A stretch of 64,000 nucleotides of DNA from Bacillus sp. SD075 (GCF_017355165.1 NZ_JADILK010000009.1:62001-126000); one strand, 5' to 3'; shown: positions 45,772 to 55,518, counted from the first letter of the stretch. Numbers and translations are program-made. Notes: generated by a model not told the origin, from the sequence alone.

Positions 45772-46584
45772 TTACCTGGGTTGCTGCGAGACTGTAAAAC
45801 TGAATGAAACATGGTCCTGAACCGGTATCCATGCACCGATTCCCTGTGAAGTGATGTTCTTTATTGTAATGGTTCTTTTATTTCCTTTTAGGTTCAAATA
45901 CACTTCCCCATATGTGACCTTGCCTTTTTCATTGACGGCGGATGCATAACTGGATAAGTAACCAATCCTATTTGAAGCAACATTGTACACTTCATCTTTT
46001 TTCGTACCAGCTCCGATGATCGTTTCAAAAGCCAATGGCAAATTCGTTTTCTCAGTGGCTTTTAACAGCATCATCTTTTGAACATCCTCTGCCTTAGGGA
46101 TTTTCGCTGTCAGACCGCCACTCACTGCCTTCTGACTTTCCTGGACATAACGAATCTTGTATGGAACTTCACCGCCGCGATTATCATAGTAATTCGTATT
46201 GATCTTTTGGTATTCCCAGTTTGGTGCCGATTCCGAAGACTCATAATTCAGTGCCCAATGCCCAAGGTAAATTGTCGCCCTGTAACCAAAAGCAAGCGGA
46301 GCTTTTGCAATTGCCGATTCATTCAACATATGGATGAGTTCTGGATTTTCAATCTTGATATCCGACGAATCGATCAATTGTTTGGCAAACTTACTCGGCT
46401 GCAGCATCGGAAGATCCTGGGTCGGGTTCGGATACGTATTCTCCTTCGCAATATTCAATACGGAAGGTGGGATATTCACCTTATTCGGACTTGCTTTGTC
46501 TCCTGGTATATCAGCTGCAAAACTTACATTCGCCTGTATGAAGGCTATTAAGCCAATCATTATAATAAGAATAGTTCTTCTCAT
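45772..46584 (-). CDS. yfkD: YfkD-family secreted protein
   Basis: 270 aa with a clear signal peptide (RR, hydrophobic core, cut near SFA-AD at residue 23). The mature protein has no catalytic motif that I recognise; GYRATIYLGHWALNYESS and the final WIPVQDHVSFSFTVSQ are its landmarks. It matches the YfkD family of Bacilli by position between yfkAB and the cation exchanger gene, and by size. Function unknown; B. subtilis yfkD is a general-stress (SigB) gene. GGAGTGC before the ATG. Confidence 0.75.
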   Translation of the reverse strand: MRRTILIIMIGLIAFIQANVSFAADIPGDKASPNKVNIPPSVLNIAKENTYPNPTQDLPMLQPSKFAKQLIDSSDIKIENPELIHMLNESAIAKAPLAFGYRATIYLGHWALNYESSESAPNWEYQKINTNYYDNRGGEVPYKIRYVQESQKAVSGGLTAKIPKAEDVQKMMLLKATEKTNLPLAFETIIGAGTKKDEVYNVASNRIGYLSSYASAVNEKGKVTYGEVYLNLKGNKRTITIKNITSQGIGAWIPVQDHVSFSFTVSQQPR

Positions 46585-46958
46585 GCTGTCGCACTCCTTT
46601 TGAGGGGTTCAATCATTTTATTTATAGATTTTGTTTTTAGCCAACATTCTATACATTTCAATCCGATTTCGATTTTGTAATAAATTTGTAAAGTTCAGAA
46701 TATTTACTTTTCTATTCAAATCGGTTATACTTATTTTACATTATAAAAAGGAGGCGAAATCGTTCATACCTATTAAACCTTCAGGAGGTATGCTTATCGA
46801 ACAATCCATGACACCCTTTTAAAGGATGACAGAAAACGAATTCGCCTATACTTAAATCTGATGTAAAAGGATGGTGTGACACTCTAGAATATTTTCTCAA
46901 CTTTTACAAAAGCATGATGAAAAATTTTGGAAGAACTTATGAATGGTAACTTATTAAT

Positions 46959-47004
46959 ATAGAAATGACTCTGCTAAATCTAACCTGAGCAGAGTCATTT
47001 CTAT
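46959..47004. terminator. Long perfect terminator hairpin before yfkE
   Basis: Exact 17-bp inverse arms ATAGAAATGACTCTGCT (46959-46975) and 46988-47004, with a 12-base loop. T-rich run on the plus strand. It sits 50 bases beyond the stop of the exchanger gene. The rest of 46585-46958 shows an AT-rich promoter region with an isolated GGAGG that has no start codon. Confidence 0.75.
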
Positions 47005-47053
47005 TTTTAATTTGATAAAAAGAAAGACCTCCCACTTCGGAAGGCCTGCATTC

Positions 47054-48109
47054 TTATAATAAGTAAAATCCAATTCCCATAATGAAGTAAGCGGCCAATA
47101 AGGTAAGGCCTTCAAACCAGTTCGTTTCCCCGTCATTAGAAATCATGATCATCAGAAAGACTGCTGTAACCATTGATATCAGTTCTGGCATTGTGAAAAC
47201 AAGCGGCATATGCGTTGGATACATTAACGAAATAAGTACGAGTACAGGAGCTACGAACATCGCTACTTGGAGCGTGGAACCAACGGCGATCTCCACTGCG
47301 ACATCCATTTTATTTTTATAGGCCATTATGACGGCGGAAGCATGTTCTGCCGCGTTTCCTACGATTGCAACGATGATGACACCAATGAATAACTCCGACC
47401 ATCCGAAGGTTTCCCCTACTTCGCTGAAAGTATGGACAAGTTTTTCCGATACGTACGCAACAGCCAATGTAGCGACAGCAAGTATTATAATTGCTTTTTT
47501 CCTGCTCCACTCCGGTACTTCCTCTTCATGTTCCTCGGGTTTCTCCGTATGCTGATATACCCCGCGGTGTGTAACCAATTTAAAGAATAATGCAGCAAGA
47601 TATAATAAGATCAAAATAATGGAAATTCCGACACTTAGCGACATCGTGCTTGATTCACTCATATTTTGTGTGAATACTTCCGGTATGACGAAGGCTACAA
47701 TAACTGCAAAAATCATTAGACCTGCATTATGCCTGGCGTCGAATACATTAAATTTCTGCCGTTTGTATTTAGTCCCTCCGACAAAGAATGAAAGTCCCGC
47801 CACCAACAATAAGTTTCCTAAAACGGAACCAGTCAAAGACGCCAACACGACACCCACAAGCCCCGCCTTTAAAGAAAAGATGGATATGATCAATTCTACT
47901 GCATTACCGAAGGTTGCATTCAAAAGACCGCCAATTCTTGGTCCCATAACGATCGCTAAGCTTTCAGTTGCCCTGCCCATGAAACCTGCAAGTGCCACGA
48001 TTGTTAAACAATATACTATGAACATGACTACACTCGGCCAATGCAATAATGACCCAATGACAGATAAGGGGACGCCTAACAGGTCAAGCCCTAAAAATAT
48101 TTTATTCAC
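47054..48109 (-). CDS. chaA: Calcium/proton exchanger (CaxA/ChaA, YfkE)
   Basis: 351-aa integral membrane cation:H+ antiporter of the CaCA superfamily, GTG start at 48109 with GGAG. The two alpha-repeat motifs are visible: GGLLNATFGNAVELIISIF near residue 80 and VGNAAEHASAVIMAYKNK near residue 250, each with the Glu that binds calcium. About eleven membrane segments. A hydrophilic acidic loop HEEEVPEW marks the centre. Equivalent of B. subtilis YfkE (ChaA), exporting Ca2+ in exchange for protons. Position between yfkD and yfkF matches B. subtilis. Confidence 0.9.
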   Translation of the reverse strand: MNKIFLGLDLLGVPLSVIGSLLHWPSVVMFIVYCLTIVALAGFMGRATESLAIVMGPRIGGLLNATFGNAVELIISIFSLKAGLVGVVLASLTGSVLGNLLLVAGLSFFVGGTKYKRQKFNVFDARHNAGLMIFAVIVAFVIPEVFTQNMSESSTMSLSVGISIILILLYLAALFFKLVTHRGVYQHTEKPEEHEEEVPEWSRKKAIIILAVATLAVAYVSEKLVHTFSEVGETFGWSELFIGVIIVAIVGNAAEHASAVIMAYKNKMDVAVEIAVGSTLQVAMFVAPVLVLISLMYPTHMPLVFTMPELISMVTAVFLMIMISNDGETNWFEGLTLLAAYFIMGIGFYLL

Positions 48110-48297
48110 GATAACTTCTCCTCACAATCCTATAGTTCTTGTAACAAAAACTATCATACATAATCTCCGTACGATGACAAAGGAACATTTTATCATCACT
48201 TATCCACTTGTCAATATTTACCCAAATTTCTATTGCTTAATCCTCTTCCTAAGATGTAACATCATGAAGGTATACATTTCTTAGGAGACATGATTTT

Positions 48298-49464
48298 ATG
48301 AATAATAAATTGCTTTTTAACGTTTTAATCTTAATTGTCGGCATATCGGGGTTTTCTCAAGGGATGCTTCTGCCGATCATTGCCATCATTTTTGAAAATG
48401 ATGGCATTAGTTCATCCCTAAATGGGTTTCATGCAGCCTCTCTTTATATTGGAATTCTGTTGATTTCTCCTTTTATGGAAGCCCCACTCCGTAAATACGG
48501 GTATAAGCCATTGATATTATTTGGCGGGATAACGGTCATTCTATCACTTGCCTTATTTCCTGTTTGGAAATCATTCTGGTTTTGGTTCGTACTGCGTTTC
48601 TTCATTGGAATCGGTGATCATACACTTCACTTTGCTACCCAGACATGGATCACAGCCATTTCACCTATAACAAAGCGCGGAAGGAATCTTGCCATTTATG
48701 GACTTTTCTTCAGTCTTGGCTTCATGGTTGGCCCGCTGATGACGAAGCTTCTCGAAATTAATCAGGCTTTGCCTTTCATCATTACATCCATCCTTAGCCT
48801 TCTAACTTGGTCCACTGTTTTCCTTATTAGAAATGAGCTTCCTGAACAAGATGATTCTGAAAGTACATCATTCCTTGCCACACTCAAAAGGTTTACGAAA
48901 GTGAGCCGCATAGCCTGGGTCGCTTTTTTACTTCCTTTCACATTTGGCGTGCTTGAAGCTTCATTGAATAGCAATTTTCCTGTATCTGCCCTGCGCTCCG
49001 GAATCGATTTAACCGCAGTATCCATCATCATTCCGGCTTTTTCTGCTGGGACACTTCTTACTCAGATTCCCTTGGGGATGATCAGTGACCGCTTTGGCAG
49101 GCGAAAGACCCTGCTGACGATCCTTTTTTCAGGGTTTACCATATTCACTCTTGCAGGGATTTACTCCTTTTCAGTGGCTGGCCTTTTCATCTGCTTTATG
49201 CTGGGCGGAATGATGGTTGGTTCGACTTTCTCGCTGGGAATCAGTTATATGGCAGATCTTTTGCCTCGAAACCTATTACCTGCTGGAAATTTATTATGCA
49301 GTATTTTCTTTAGTCTCGGCAGCATCGGCGGTCCATTCTTTGGCGGCCTGGTTATTGAACATATACAAGGTGGGAATTTTTTCTACATGATCAGTATCAT
49401 GCTTTTCCTTGTCTTCATTTCATTGGCCTTGTTTAAGGAGAAAATGCCTGCTTCAGTTATGTAG
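48298..49464 (+). CDS. yfkF: Major facilitator superfamily transporter YfkF
   Basis: 388 aa, about twelve membrane segments, MFS motif A in the second half as GMISDRFGRRKTLL and a long helix-rich N-terminal half (GMLLPIIAIIFENDGI). No substrate-specific residues are apparent. Next to chaA as in B. subtilis (yfkE, yfkF), but divergent from it across 188 bases. Start ATG at 48298 has GGAG eleven bases upstream. Probable drug or metabolite exporter; substrate unknown. Confidence 0.83.
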   Translation: MNNKLLFNVLILIVGISGFSQGMLLPIIAIIFENDGISSSLNGFHAASLYIGILLISPFMEAPLRKYGYKPLILFGGITVILSLALFPVWKSFWFWFVLRFFIGIGDHTLHFATQTWITAISPITKRGRNLAIYGLFFSLGFMVGPLMTKLLEINQALPFIITSILSLLTWSTVFLIRNELPEQDDSESTSFLATLKRFTKVSRIAWVAFLLPFTFGVLEASLNSNFPVSALRSGIDLTAVSIIIPAFSAGTLLTQIPLGMISDRFGRRKTLLTILFSGFTIFTLAGIYSFSVAGLFICFMLGGMMVGSTFSLGISYMADLLPRNLLPAGNLLCSIFFSLGSIGGPFFGGLVIEHIQGGNFFYMISIMLFLVFISLALFKEKMPASVM

Positions 49465-49605
49465 TATAGTTTATTATCTGAACTACCTCTTTTATTATTC
49501 AATTGGAACGTATTTATCAATAGTGGCTGTAATTGGATAGGCGAACTTTATATTTTTTACTAGATTAGAATCATTCTTCTTTATTTCCGTATAGGATATG
49601 TGGTA

Positions 49606-49620
49606 TTATAATAATAACAA
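49606..49620. promoter_or_regulatory. PerR-like box over the zosA promoter
   Basis: TTATAAT-A-AATAACA: left half equals the PerR consensus TTATAAT-N-ATTATAA exactly, right half matches four of seven. TATAAT of the left half is also the best -10 (49607-49612). PerR control of a zinc importer fits B. subtilis zosA. A roughly 180-base leader follows with no clear gene. Confidence 0.5.
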
Positions 49621-49794
49621 AAGGGAAATCAAGTTTATAAACCTTTAAGAACATTGCTGTCATCGCAATTATGGTGGCAGCTTTCATATTTTATCCAGAG
49701 AAATGACGTTGATTATCTTTCTCAGTTAGATATCACGCAAATGATAATTCATATCATTTACACAAAAAAAAGAGAGAAAGTGGGAGGGAATCTT

Positions 49795-51714
49795 TTGACT
49801 ACAGATACTAAACATTTAACCCAACCGGCTGCATGCAAAACCACTTGGTTGGAAAAAACCAAACCTCATCTAGAACTCATTGCCGCATTATTCAGCGGCT
49901 TATTAATAGTATTGGGCTGGGCCCTTTCAAAGAACGGAATGGAGTCCGCTTCCATAGTCATATACTTAGCATCTTTCTTGATTGGCGGGTATGCCAAAGC
50001 AAAAGAAGGTATAGAAGATACGATTGCCGAACGGGAATTGAATGTTGAGATGCTGATGATTTTTGCGGCCATCGGTTCTGCGGTCATCGGATACTGGACG
50101 GAAGGTGCCATTTTGATTTTCATCTTCGCTTTAAGCGGTGCCCTTGAAACATACACAATGAATAAAAGCCATAAAGAAATCTCGGCACTTATGGACTTAC
50201 AACCTGAAGAAGCACTGCGTATCACAAACGGATATGAAGAAACCATTTCCGTTTCACAGTTGCATGTAGGGGATCAGATTTTAGTGAAACCTGGTGAGAG
50301 AGTTCCTTCAGATGGGAAGATCACAGACGGCCGCACCAATATCGATGAAGCCGCCATCACTGGCGAATCCATACCAGTCAGTAAATCATTGGATGATGAA
50401 GTATTTGCAGGAACGGTTAATCTCCGTGGTACGATTACCGTCGAAATCACCAAACCGGCAAGTGAAACATTATTCCAAAAAATCATCACCCTCGTTCAAT
50501 CCGCTCAAAGTGAAAAGTCCCCTTCCCAGCTGTTCATTGAACGGTTTGAAGGGACTTATGTAAAAGTGGTTTTGACGGTTGTCGGCTTTATGATGTTCGT
50601 ACCCCATTTCATATTGGGGTGGAGCTGGACCGAAACATTCTACAGAGCGATGATCCTGCTCGTTGTCGCTTCTCCTTGTGCCCTTGTGGCCTCTATCATG
50701 CCAGCTACACTTTCTGCCATTTCAAATGGTGCCCGTCATGGCATTTTATTTAAAGGCGGCATCCATCTTGAGAATCTGGGTAATCTGCAGGCAATTGCTT
50801 TAGATAAAACCGGTACATTGACAAAAGGAAAACCGGAGGTAACGGATGTCATTATCCGAGAAGATTTAAACGAAGAAGATTTCTTATTTCATATTGCAAC
50901 TGTTGAAAATTATTCGAATCATCCATTGGCAACATCGATCGTACGATATGCCAAAACGAAATTGCAAAAGGACCTCATTAAACCGGATAACATGGAAGAT
51001 ATCTCAGGTCATGGCGTTCAAGCATACATCAATGGCGTGCTTTGGCAAGTCGGCAAAGCTGATTTCGTCGGCCGCAGTGAAGCAGAAGGATTCAAAAATG
51101 GCATTGCACTGACATTGGCTGAACAAGGTAAGACAATCGTTTATGCAAAAGATGATCAAGGGATTGCCGGTATACTCACGTTGAAAGATGTCATGCGTGA
51201 AGAAACCATTACTGCCATCGAAGCTTTGAGGAATGAGGGTATCCATACCGTCATGCTGACAGGCGATGGTAAAAAAACGGCTAAAGCGATTGCGGCGGAA
51301 AGCCATATTGATGCATATATTGCCGAATGCCTACCCGAAACCAAAGTGATGGAAGTGAAAAGGCTGAAAGAACATTTTGGCACTGTAGCAATGGTTGGGG
51401 ATGGCATCAATGATGCACCTGCATTAGCAACGGCATCTGTCGGAATTGCAATGGGCGAAGGCACCGATGTTGCCTTGGAGACAGCGGATGTGGTCCTGAT
51501 GAAAAATGACCTGCCGCGCATCGCGGAAGCAGTCAAATTATCCAAGAAGATGAATCGAATCATCAAACAAAACGTCATCTTTTCACTATCGGTCATCATG
51601 ATCCTGATAGCATCCAACTTCCTTCAATTCCTAGACCTCCCATATGGCGTCATTGGCCATGAAGGAAGTACAATTCTCGTTATACTGAACAGCTTAAGAC
51701 TTTTGAGAAACTAA
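49795..51714 (+). CDS. zosA: P1B-type ATPase, zinc transporter ZosA-like
   Basis: 639 aa from a TTG at 49795 with GGGAGGG six bases upstream; the frame is open further 5' but has no site. Lacks an N-terminal heavy-metal-binding domain. Transmembrane metal motif SPCAL in the sixth membrane helix, actuator TGES, phosphorylation DKTGTLTKG, nucleotide HP motif NHPLA and hinge GDGINDAPAL are all intact. In B. subtilis ZosA (YkvW), of the same SPC type, imports Zn2+ under PerR. CadA-type exporters instead have CPC. The SPC motif, absent HMA domain and PerR-like box support ZosA, although transport direction is inferred. It lies inside the yfk-like block. Confidence 0.85.
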   Translation: MTTDTKHLTQPAACKTTWLEKTKPHLELIAALFSGLLIVLGWALSKNGMESASIVIYLASFLIGGYAKAKEGIEDTIAERELNVEMLMIFAAIGSAVIGYWTEGAILIFIFALSGALETYTMNKSHKEISALMDLQPEEALRITNGYEETISVSQLHVGDQILVKPGERVPSDGKITDGRTNIDEAAITGESIPVSKSLDDEVFAGTVNLRGTITVEITKPASETLFQKIITLVQSAQSEKSPSQLFIERFEGTYVKVVLTVVGFMMFVPHFILGWSWTETFYRAMILLVVASPCALVASIMPATLSAISNGARHGILFKGGIHLENLGNLQAIALDKTGTLTKGKPEVTDVIIREDLNEEDFLFHIATVENYSNHPLATSIVRYAKTKLQKDLIKPDNMEDISGHGVQAYINGVLWQVGKADFVGRSEAEGFKNGIALTLAEQGKTIVYAKDDQGIAGILTLKDVMREETITAIEALRNEGIHTVMLTGDGKKTAKAIAAESHIDAYIAECLPETKVMEVKRLKEHFGTVAMVGDGINDAPALATASVGIAMGEGTDVALETADVVLMKNDLPRIAEAVKLSKKMNRIIKQNVIFSLSVIMILIASNFLQFLDLPYGVIGHEGSTILVILNSLRLLRN

Positions 51715-51721
51715 ACATAAA

Positions 51722-51750
51722 AAAGGGAGCCATCTAAGGCTCCCTTTTTT
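51722..51750 (+). terminator. Terminator of zosA
   Basis: AAAGGGAGCC / GGCTCCCTTT stem with a six-base loop and T tract. Confidence 0.93.
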
Positions 51751-51763
51751 ATGAAATTTTCAT

Positions 51764-51859
51764 TTAGTGATATCCGTTCTTACCGTTTGCAGAACCTGAT
51801 GTTTTATGATTCGAACCTTTTTTTCCTTTTTGCTTTGTGCTGCCATCCTTTTTACTCAT
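51764..51859 (-). CDS. Tiny basic protein of 31 aa
   Basis: ATG at 51859 with AGGAGGAG seven bases upstream, TAA at 51764. Extremely Lys/Gly/Ser/Asn rich (SKKDGSTKQKGKKGSNHKTS), with no hydrophobic stretch. It resembles minor acid-soluble or spore-core proteins in composition, a resemblance only. Not long enough for most gene callers, but the ribosome site is excellent. It lies downstream of and in line with the yfkH gene on the minus strand. Confidence 0.5.
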   Translation of the reverse strand: MSKKDGSTKQKGKKGSNHKTSGSANGKNGYH

Positions 51860-51945
51860 GAAAGAACTCCTCCTCTTCAAAAGTTGTCATTTCTTGAATA
51901 GTGTCCGCAGCATGTTAGCTTGCTATTACGGGAACTCCAGGAATC

Positions 51946-52785
51946 TCATACACATTCTGGTTTTTCCTTTTCACTTATGAGCGCATTTATTTCCCCGCCC
52001 AATATGATGATGAGTCCTGATATATAAAACCAGACCATTAATACGATTATCCCTCCGAGACTTCCATATGTTGCGGAATAATTTGCGAAGTTCTCCACAT
52101 AAAATGAAAACAAAAAGGAGGCAAGACTCCATCCTGCCGTTGCAAAGATAGCACCTGGCATTACGGTTATGCATTTCAGTTTTATGTTGGGCGCAATCCA
52201 ATAAAGGATGGTAAACACAATTAAAAATACCAGCGTACTGATCACCCAGCGAAGTTGGTTCCAAATCGCAAGAAATTCATCGGATTGTCCAATTTCGGCA
52301 AATAGGAATACTCCGATCTGTTTCCCGAATACCGGCAGCAATAAAACGACAATAAAAACAAAAATCATCGCTAAAGTAAGAAGAATCGACATTCCCCGGG
52401 AAATAAAGAAAGTTCGACTTTCTTTTACACCATATGCATGGTTAAATGCTTTAATGATTGCATTCATCCCATTCGAGGCCGACCATATCGTTCCAATGAC
52501 ACCAAATGACAATAAAGTCCCGTTCGCTTCCATCACTTCAGATAGGTTAGCCTCAATGATTTTCATCGAATCGTCAGGCGCATATGTACGGACGGTGTTT
52601 AATATATCTTCTTGGGAAAATGGCAGATAGGCCAATAAAGTGAATAAAAAAATAAGTAACGGAAATAGGGAAAGTAAAAAGAAATAAGACAGCTGTGCGG
52701 CAAGCCCTGACACATCATCCACCTGTAACCGTTTTATGAATGTCTTGAAGAATGAGCCTGTCAGCCATTCTTTTTTATTGGCCAT
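51946..52785 (-). CDS. yfkH: YihY/RNase BN-family membrane protein (YfkH)
   Basis: 279 aa with six to seven hydrophobic segments. Landmark runs: VSGLAAQLSYFFLLSLFPLL at about residues 25-44, FGVIGTIWSASNGM, and YGSLGGIIVLMVWFYISGL near residue 235. This is the UPF0761/YihY family (once misnamed RNase BN). Function unclear; an ion- or lipid-related membrane role is suspected. The start lies directly after GGAGGT, an unusually short spacing. Matches B. subtilis YfkH by position and length. Confidence 0.85.
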   Translation of the reverse strand: MANKKEWLTGSFFKTFIKRLQVDDVSGLAAQLSYFFLLSLFPLLIFLFTLLAYLPFSQEDILNTVRTYAPDDSMKIIEANLSEVMEANGTLLSFGVIGTIWSASNGMNAIIKAFNHAYGVKESRTFFISRGMSILLTLAMIFVFIVVLLLPVFGKQIGVFLFAEIGQSDEFLAIWNQLRWVISTLVFLIVFTILYWIAPNIKLKCITVMPGAIFATAGWSLASFLFSFYVENFANYSATYGSLGGIIVLMVWFYISGLIIILGGEINALISEKEKPECV

Positions 52786-52801
52786 ACCTCCACCCCATTT
52801 T

Positions 52802-53185
52802 CTAATTTAAGGATGCCTGTTGACTTGAAGGCCCTTCTTCTTCTGCAGCAAAGACTTCCTTCGTCTCCATCACCACTTGGGCAACTTGCGATGGAATGTC
52901 TTTCATTTCCTCCACCTTTTGGGAAATGAAAGATACATCATCGGAAATTTTTTCAACAGTGGAACGGACCTTGGATGATGTTTCACTTACTTGTTTAAGC
53001 GCCCCATTGGGGTTCTTCACAAATTCTTTCATATTACTCATGCAGCTTTTGCCGTTTTCCAATACAGAATAACGCGTATCCTTATCAAAAAGGCTTATCG
53101 CAGCCCCAGCTAACGCCCCAATAAAGACCGCTTGCATAAATTTACTTTTCTTGGCACACTTATATTCTTCTCGAATGTTGCTCAT
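52802..53185 (-). CDS. YtxH-like protein with one membrane segment
   Basis: 127 aa, AGGAGG seven bases before the ATG. A short basic N-terminus is followed by a glycine/alanine membrane segment FIGALAGAAISLF at about residues 21-33 and then DKDTRYSVLENGK, the layout of YtxH stress proteins. The rest is a long amphipathic helix with heptads (residues 70-115) and an acidic tail. Family placement is moderate. It is 16 bases upstream of yfkH in the same direction and likely co-transcribed. Confidence 0.65.
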   Translation of the reverse strand: MSNIREEYKCAKKSKFMQAVFIGALAGAAISLFDKDTRYSVLENGKSCMSNMKEFVKNPNGALKQVSETSSKVRSTVEKISDDVSFISQKVEEMKDIPSQVAQVVMETKEVFAAEEEGPSSQQASLN

Positions 53186-53416
53186 ATATTCTCCTCCTCG
53201 TCATATATTAGTGATGGATAATGGTAGCTATCTCCATTATACAATGTTTAAAAAAGTTTTTTCCTATCTTTTCCCAAACTCTCTCACTTTAAAACGCGGG
53301 AAATGACCAAGTGAATCGGGAATCAAGCTTCATTTCCCACCCTAATATTCATTGACTTCTAGAGGTAATCATGCAAAGATGAAAATAATTTAGGAACGTA
53401 TGAAAGGATGAGGGAA

Positions 53417-53641
53417 ATGGATTTAACGCAAAACACGGCCGAAAGTGTAGAGTTTATGATCGAAGCAATCAAGGATAAATTAAAAGTGATGAACTTCGGT
53501 GCTATCAAATCGACCCATTTTGATATTGAAATGTACGAAGAGCTGCACGATATTTATACAATGGTGATGAAAAAAACGAATTTCAGTGTCCGTGAAATGG
53601 AAGCGATCGCTGAAGAACTTGGAAGACTGCGTAATAAGTAA
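53417..53641 (+). CDS. yfkK: DUF1128 protein YfkK
   Basis: 74 aa from the ATG at 53417; the ATG three codons earlier overlaps the ribosome site AAAGG. It matches B. subtilis YfkK closely (SVEFMIEAIKDKLKVMNFGA, DIEMYEELHDIYTMVMKK, EMEAIAEELGRLR). Small, helical and acidic. Function unknown. Terminator at 53648. Position between yfkH and moeA is consistent with the yfk block being interrupted by inserted genes. Confidence 0.85.
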   Translation: MDLTQNTAESVEFMIEAIKDKLKVMNFGAIKSTHFDIEMYEELHDIYTMVMKKTNFSVREMEAIAEELGRLRNK

Positions 53642-53647
53642 GATTCA

Positions 53648-53677
53648 AATCCTCCCATACCGGTGAGGATTTTTTTC
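53648..53677 (+). terminator. Terminator of yfkK
   Basis: AATCCTC / GAGGATT arms with a ten-base loop and seven T residues. Confidence 0.8.
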
Positions 53678-53738
53678 ATTTTCAAAAAAATTCTGCTACA
53701 TTTGATATAGAAATTGAAAACCGACAGGAGTTGTAAGC

Positions 53739-55004
53739 ATGGTAGAACGAAGAACGCCCATCAGTATTGAAGAAGCAGTAAAAAAAGTGATGAAGCATAA
53801 ATTAACTGGACATGTTGAACTGATTCCCCTCGAGGAAAGCCATGACCGTTTTTTGGCTCAAGATATAATAGCTACCAATGATGTTCCGCATTTTACCCGC
53901 TCGCCATATGATGGATTCGCCCTCAGGTCAAAGGATACGGCTGAAGGTTCCATCAAGAACCCTCTCGAGTTTGAAGTGATCGAGGAGTTGGCTGCGGGTA
54001 TGGTATCGACTATTCCTGTACAAAAAAATCAAGTGGCACGAATCATGACTGGAGCTCAGATGCCAGCTGAATGTGATGCCGTAATCATGCTCGAGCTTAC
54101 AAGGGAATTCGAAAAAGACGGAAAGAAATACATATCATTTAAACGCTCACTTAAGGAGGGCGAAAATGTTTCTTTTCAAGGAGAGGATGCAAAGAAAGGC
54201 GATGTACTTGTGAAAAAGGGAACAGCGATCAATCCAGGGATCATCGGCTTGCTGGCAACATTCGGTTATGCCGAAGTGCCAGTTGCCATGAAGCCTGTCG
54301 TCGGATTATTCGCTACGGGGTCGGAACTTCTTGATGTTAATGAACCGTTGCTGCCCGGGAAAATTCGCAATAGCAATTCACATGCCATCTCCGCCCAAAT
54401 TCGGAGGGCCGGAGGAGAAGCCCGTTTTTATGGAAAACTTAAGGACGAATTCAACTTAAGTTATGAGGCCATTTCAACTGCCTTGGAGGAAGTGGACCTG
54501 CTCATTACAACAGGAGGAGTTTCTGTCGGTGATTTTGACCTTCTACCGGATATTTATCAAAAGATAGGCGCTGATGTTTTATTCAACAAGGTGGCCATGC
54601 GCCCCGGCAGTGTGACGACCGTAGCGGTATATAATAACAAATTTTTATTCGGTTTATCCGGCAATCCATCCGCCAGTTATGTCGGCTTTGAACTATTTGC
54701 AAGACCGATCATTCGCACCATGCTGTTTTCGGAACAACCGCATTTGCGAAAAGAGACGGCACAATTGGCAGAGGACTTCTTAAAACCCAATCCATTCTCA
54801 CGTCTGCTGCGGACCCGATTATTTTACGAATCCGGACAGTTGAAGGTAATTCCTAGCGGTGTGGATAAATCCAATATTACAACAAGCTTGGCAGGTGCCA
54901 ATTCACTGACCGTCTTACCCGGGGGGACCCGTGGTTTCCAAACCGGGGATTTCGTGGACATCCTGCTTCTAGATGACCAAGAAGGATGCAAATGGCCTTG
55001 GTGA
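53739..55004 (+). CDS. moeA: Molybdopterin molybdenumtransferase MoeA
   Basis: 421 aa, usual length. Inserts molybdate into adenylated molybdopterin to make Moco. Seen: HFTRSPYDGFALRS of domain 1, MTGAQMPAECDAVIM, and in the MPT-binding domain FATGSELL, IRNSNSHAISAQIRRAGGEA, TTGGVSVGDFD and LSGNPSASYV. AGGAG eight bases before the ATG. The mobB start lies 13 bases before the end of moeA, so the two are co-translated. No other Moco genes are in the window. Confidence 0.93.
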   Translation: MVERRTPISIEEAVKKVMKHKLTGHVELIPLEESHDRFLAQDIIATNDVPHFTRSPYDGFALRSKDTAEGSIKNPLEFEVIEELAAGMVSTIPVQKNQVARIMTGAQMPAECDAVIMLELTREFEKDGKKYISFKRSLKEGENVSFQGEDAKKGDVLVKKGTAINPGIIGLLATFGYAEVPVAMKPVVGLFATGSELLDVNEPLLPGKIRNSNSHAISAQIRRAGGEARFYGKLKDEFNLSYEAISTALEEVDLLITTGGVSVGDFDLLPDIYQKIGADVLFNKVAMRPGSVTTVAVYNNKFLFGLSGNPSASYVGFELFARPIIRTMLFSEQPHLRKETAQLAEDFLKPNPFSRLLRTRLFYESGQLKVIPSGVDKSNITTSLAGANSLTVLPGGTRGFQTGDFVDILLLDDQEGCKWPW

Positions 55005-55507
55005 AGCCGTTTATTTTTCAGGTGGTTGGCTACCAAAATAGAGGAAAAACGACATTTATAACGAATATTATCAAAAAGCTTCGTGCAGCAAAATTAGAGA
55101 CAGCCGTTTTAAAACATCATGGACATGGAGGAAAACCAGATGTCACAGGCATGAAGGATTCCGATAAACACTTTCAGGCAGGGGCGGCCGCTTCACTTGT
55201 TGAAGGAGATGGAACAATTGAGTTGCTCGGTAATTTCAAAGGGGAAGCCCCTATCACTGAGTTGATTCAATTACTGTGTCTATTTCTCCCTGATGTGATT
55301 TTAATTGAAGGCTATAAGCAAGAGGACTATCCTAAGGTCATTTTAATCAAAGAAGAAAGTGACCTTCTGTTATTGGAACGGCTTACTAATGTCAAAGCTG
55401 CAGTGGCTTGGCCTGAATGCATGGAACGAACCAGGAATCACGCTTCAGTACCCGTCTTTCCTTTGGATTCGGATCAATTCATTACATGGTTTTTAGAACG
55501 AATATGA
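54992..55507 (+). CDS. mobB: Molybdopterin-guanine dinucleotide biosynthesis adaptor MobB
   Basis: 171 aa from the ATG at 54992 (AAGG six bases upstream; another ATG two codons earlier overlaps this site). GTPase-like protein with P-loop GYQNRGKTTF at about residues 11-20 and LKHHGHGGKPD, a switch-type motif typical of MobB. It helps MobA make the guanine dinucleotide cofactor. Overlaps the moeA end by 13 bases. MobA and the moa genes are not in the window. Confidence 0.9.
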   Translation: MALVKPFIFQVVGYQNRGKTTFITNIIKKLRAAKLETAVLKHHGHGGKPDVTGMKDSDKHFQAGAAASLVEGDGTIELLGNFKGEAPITELIQLLCLFLPDVILIEGYKQEDYPKVILIKEESDLLLLERLTNVKAAVAWPECMERTRNHASVPVFPLDSDQFITWFLERI

Positions 55508-55518
55508 AGGAGTGCACA

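Noticed and set aside
46745..46822. GGAGG at 46750 after a promoter-like run, followed by a short open frame
   Set aside because: No ATG, GTG or TTG at a usable distance, so no start codon can be assigned; the frame is probably chance.
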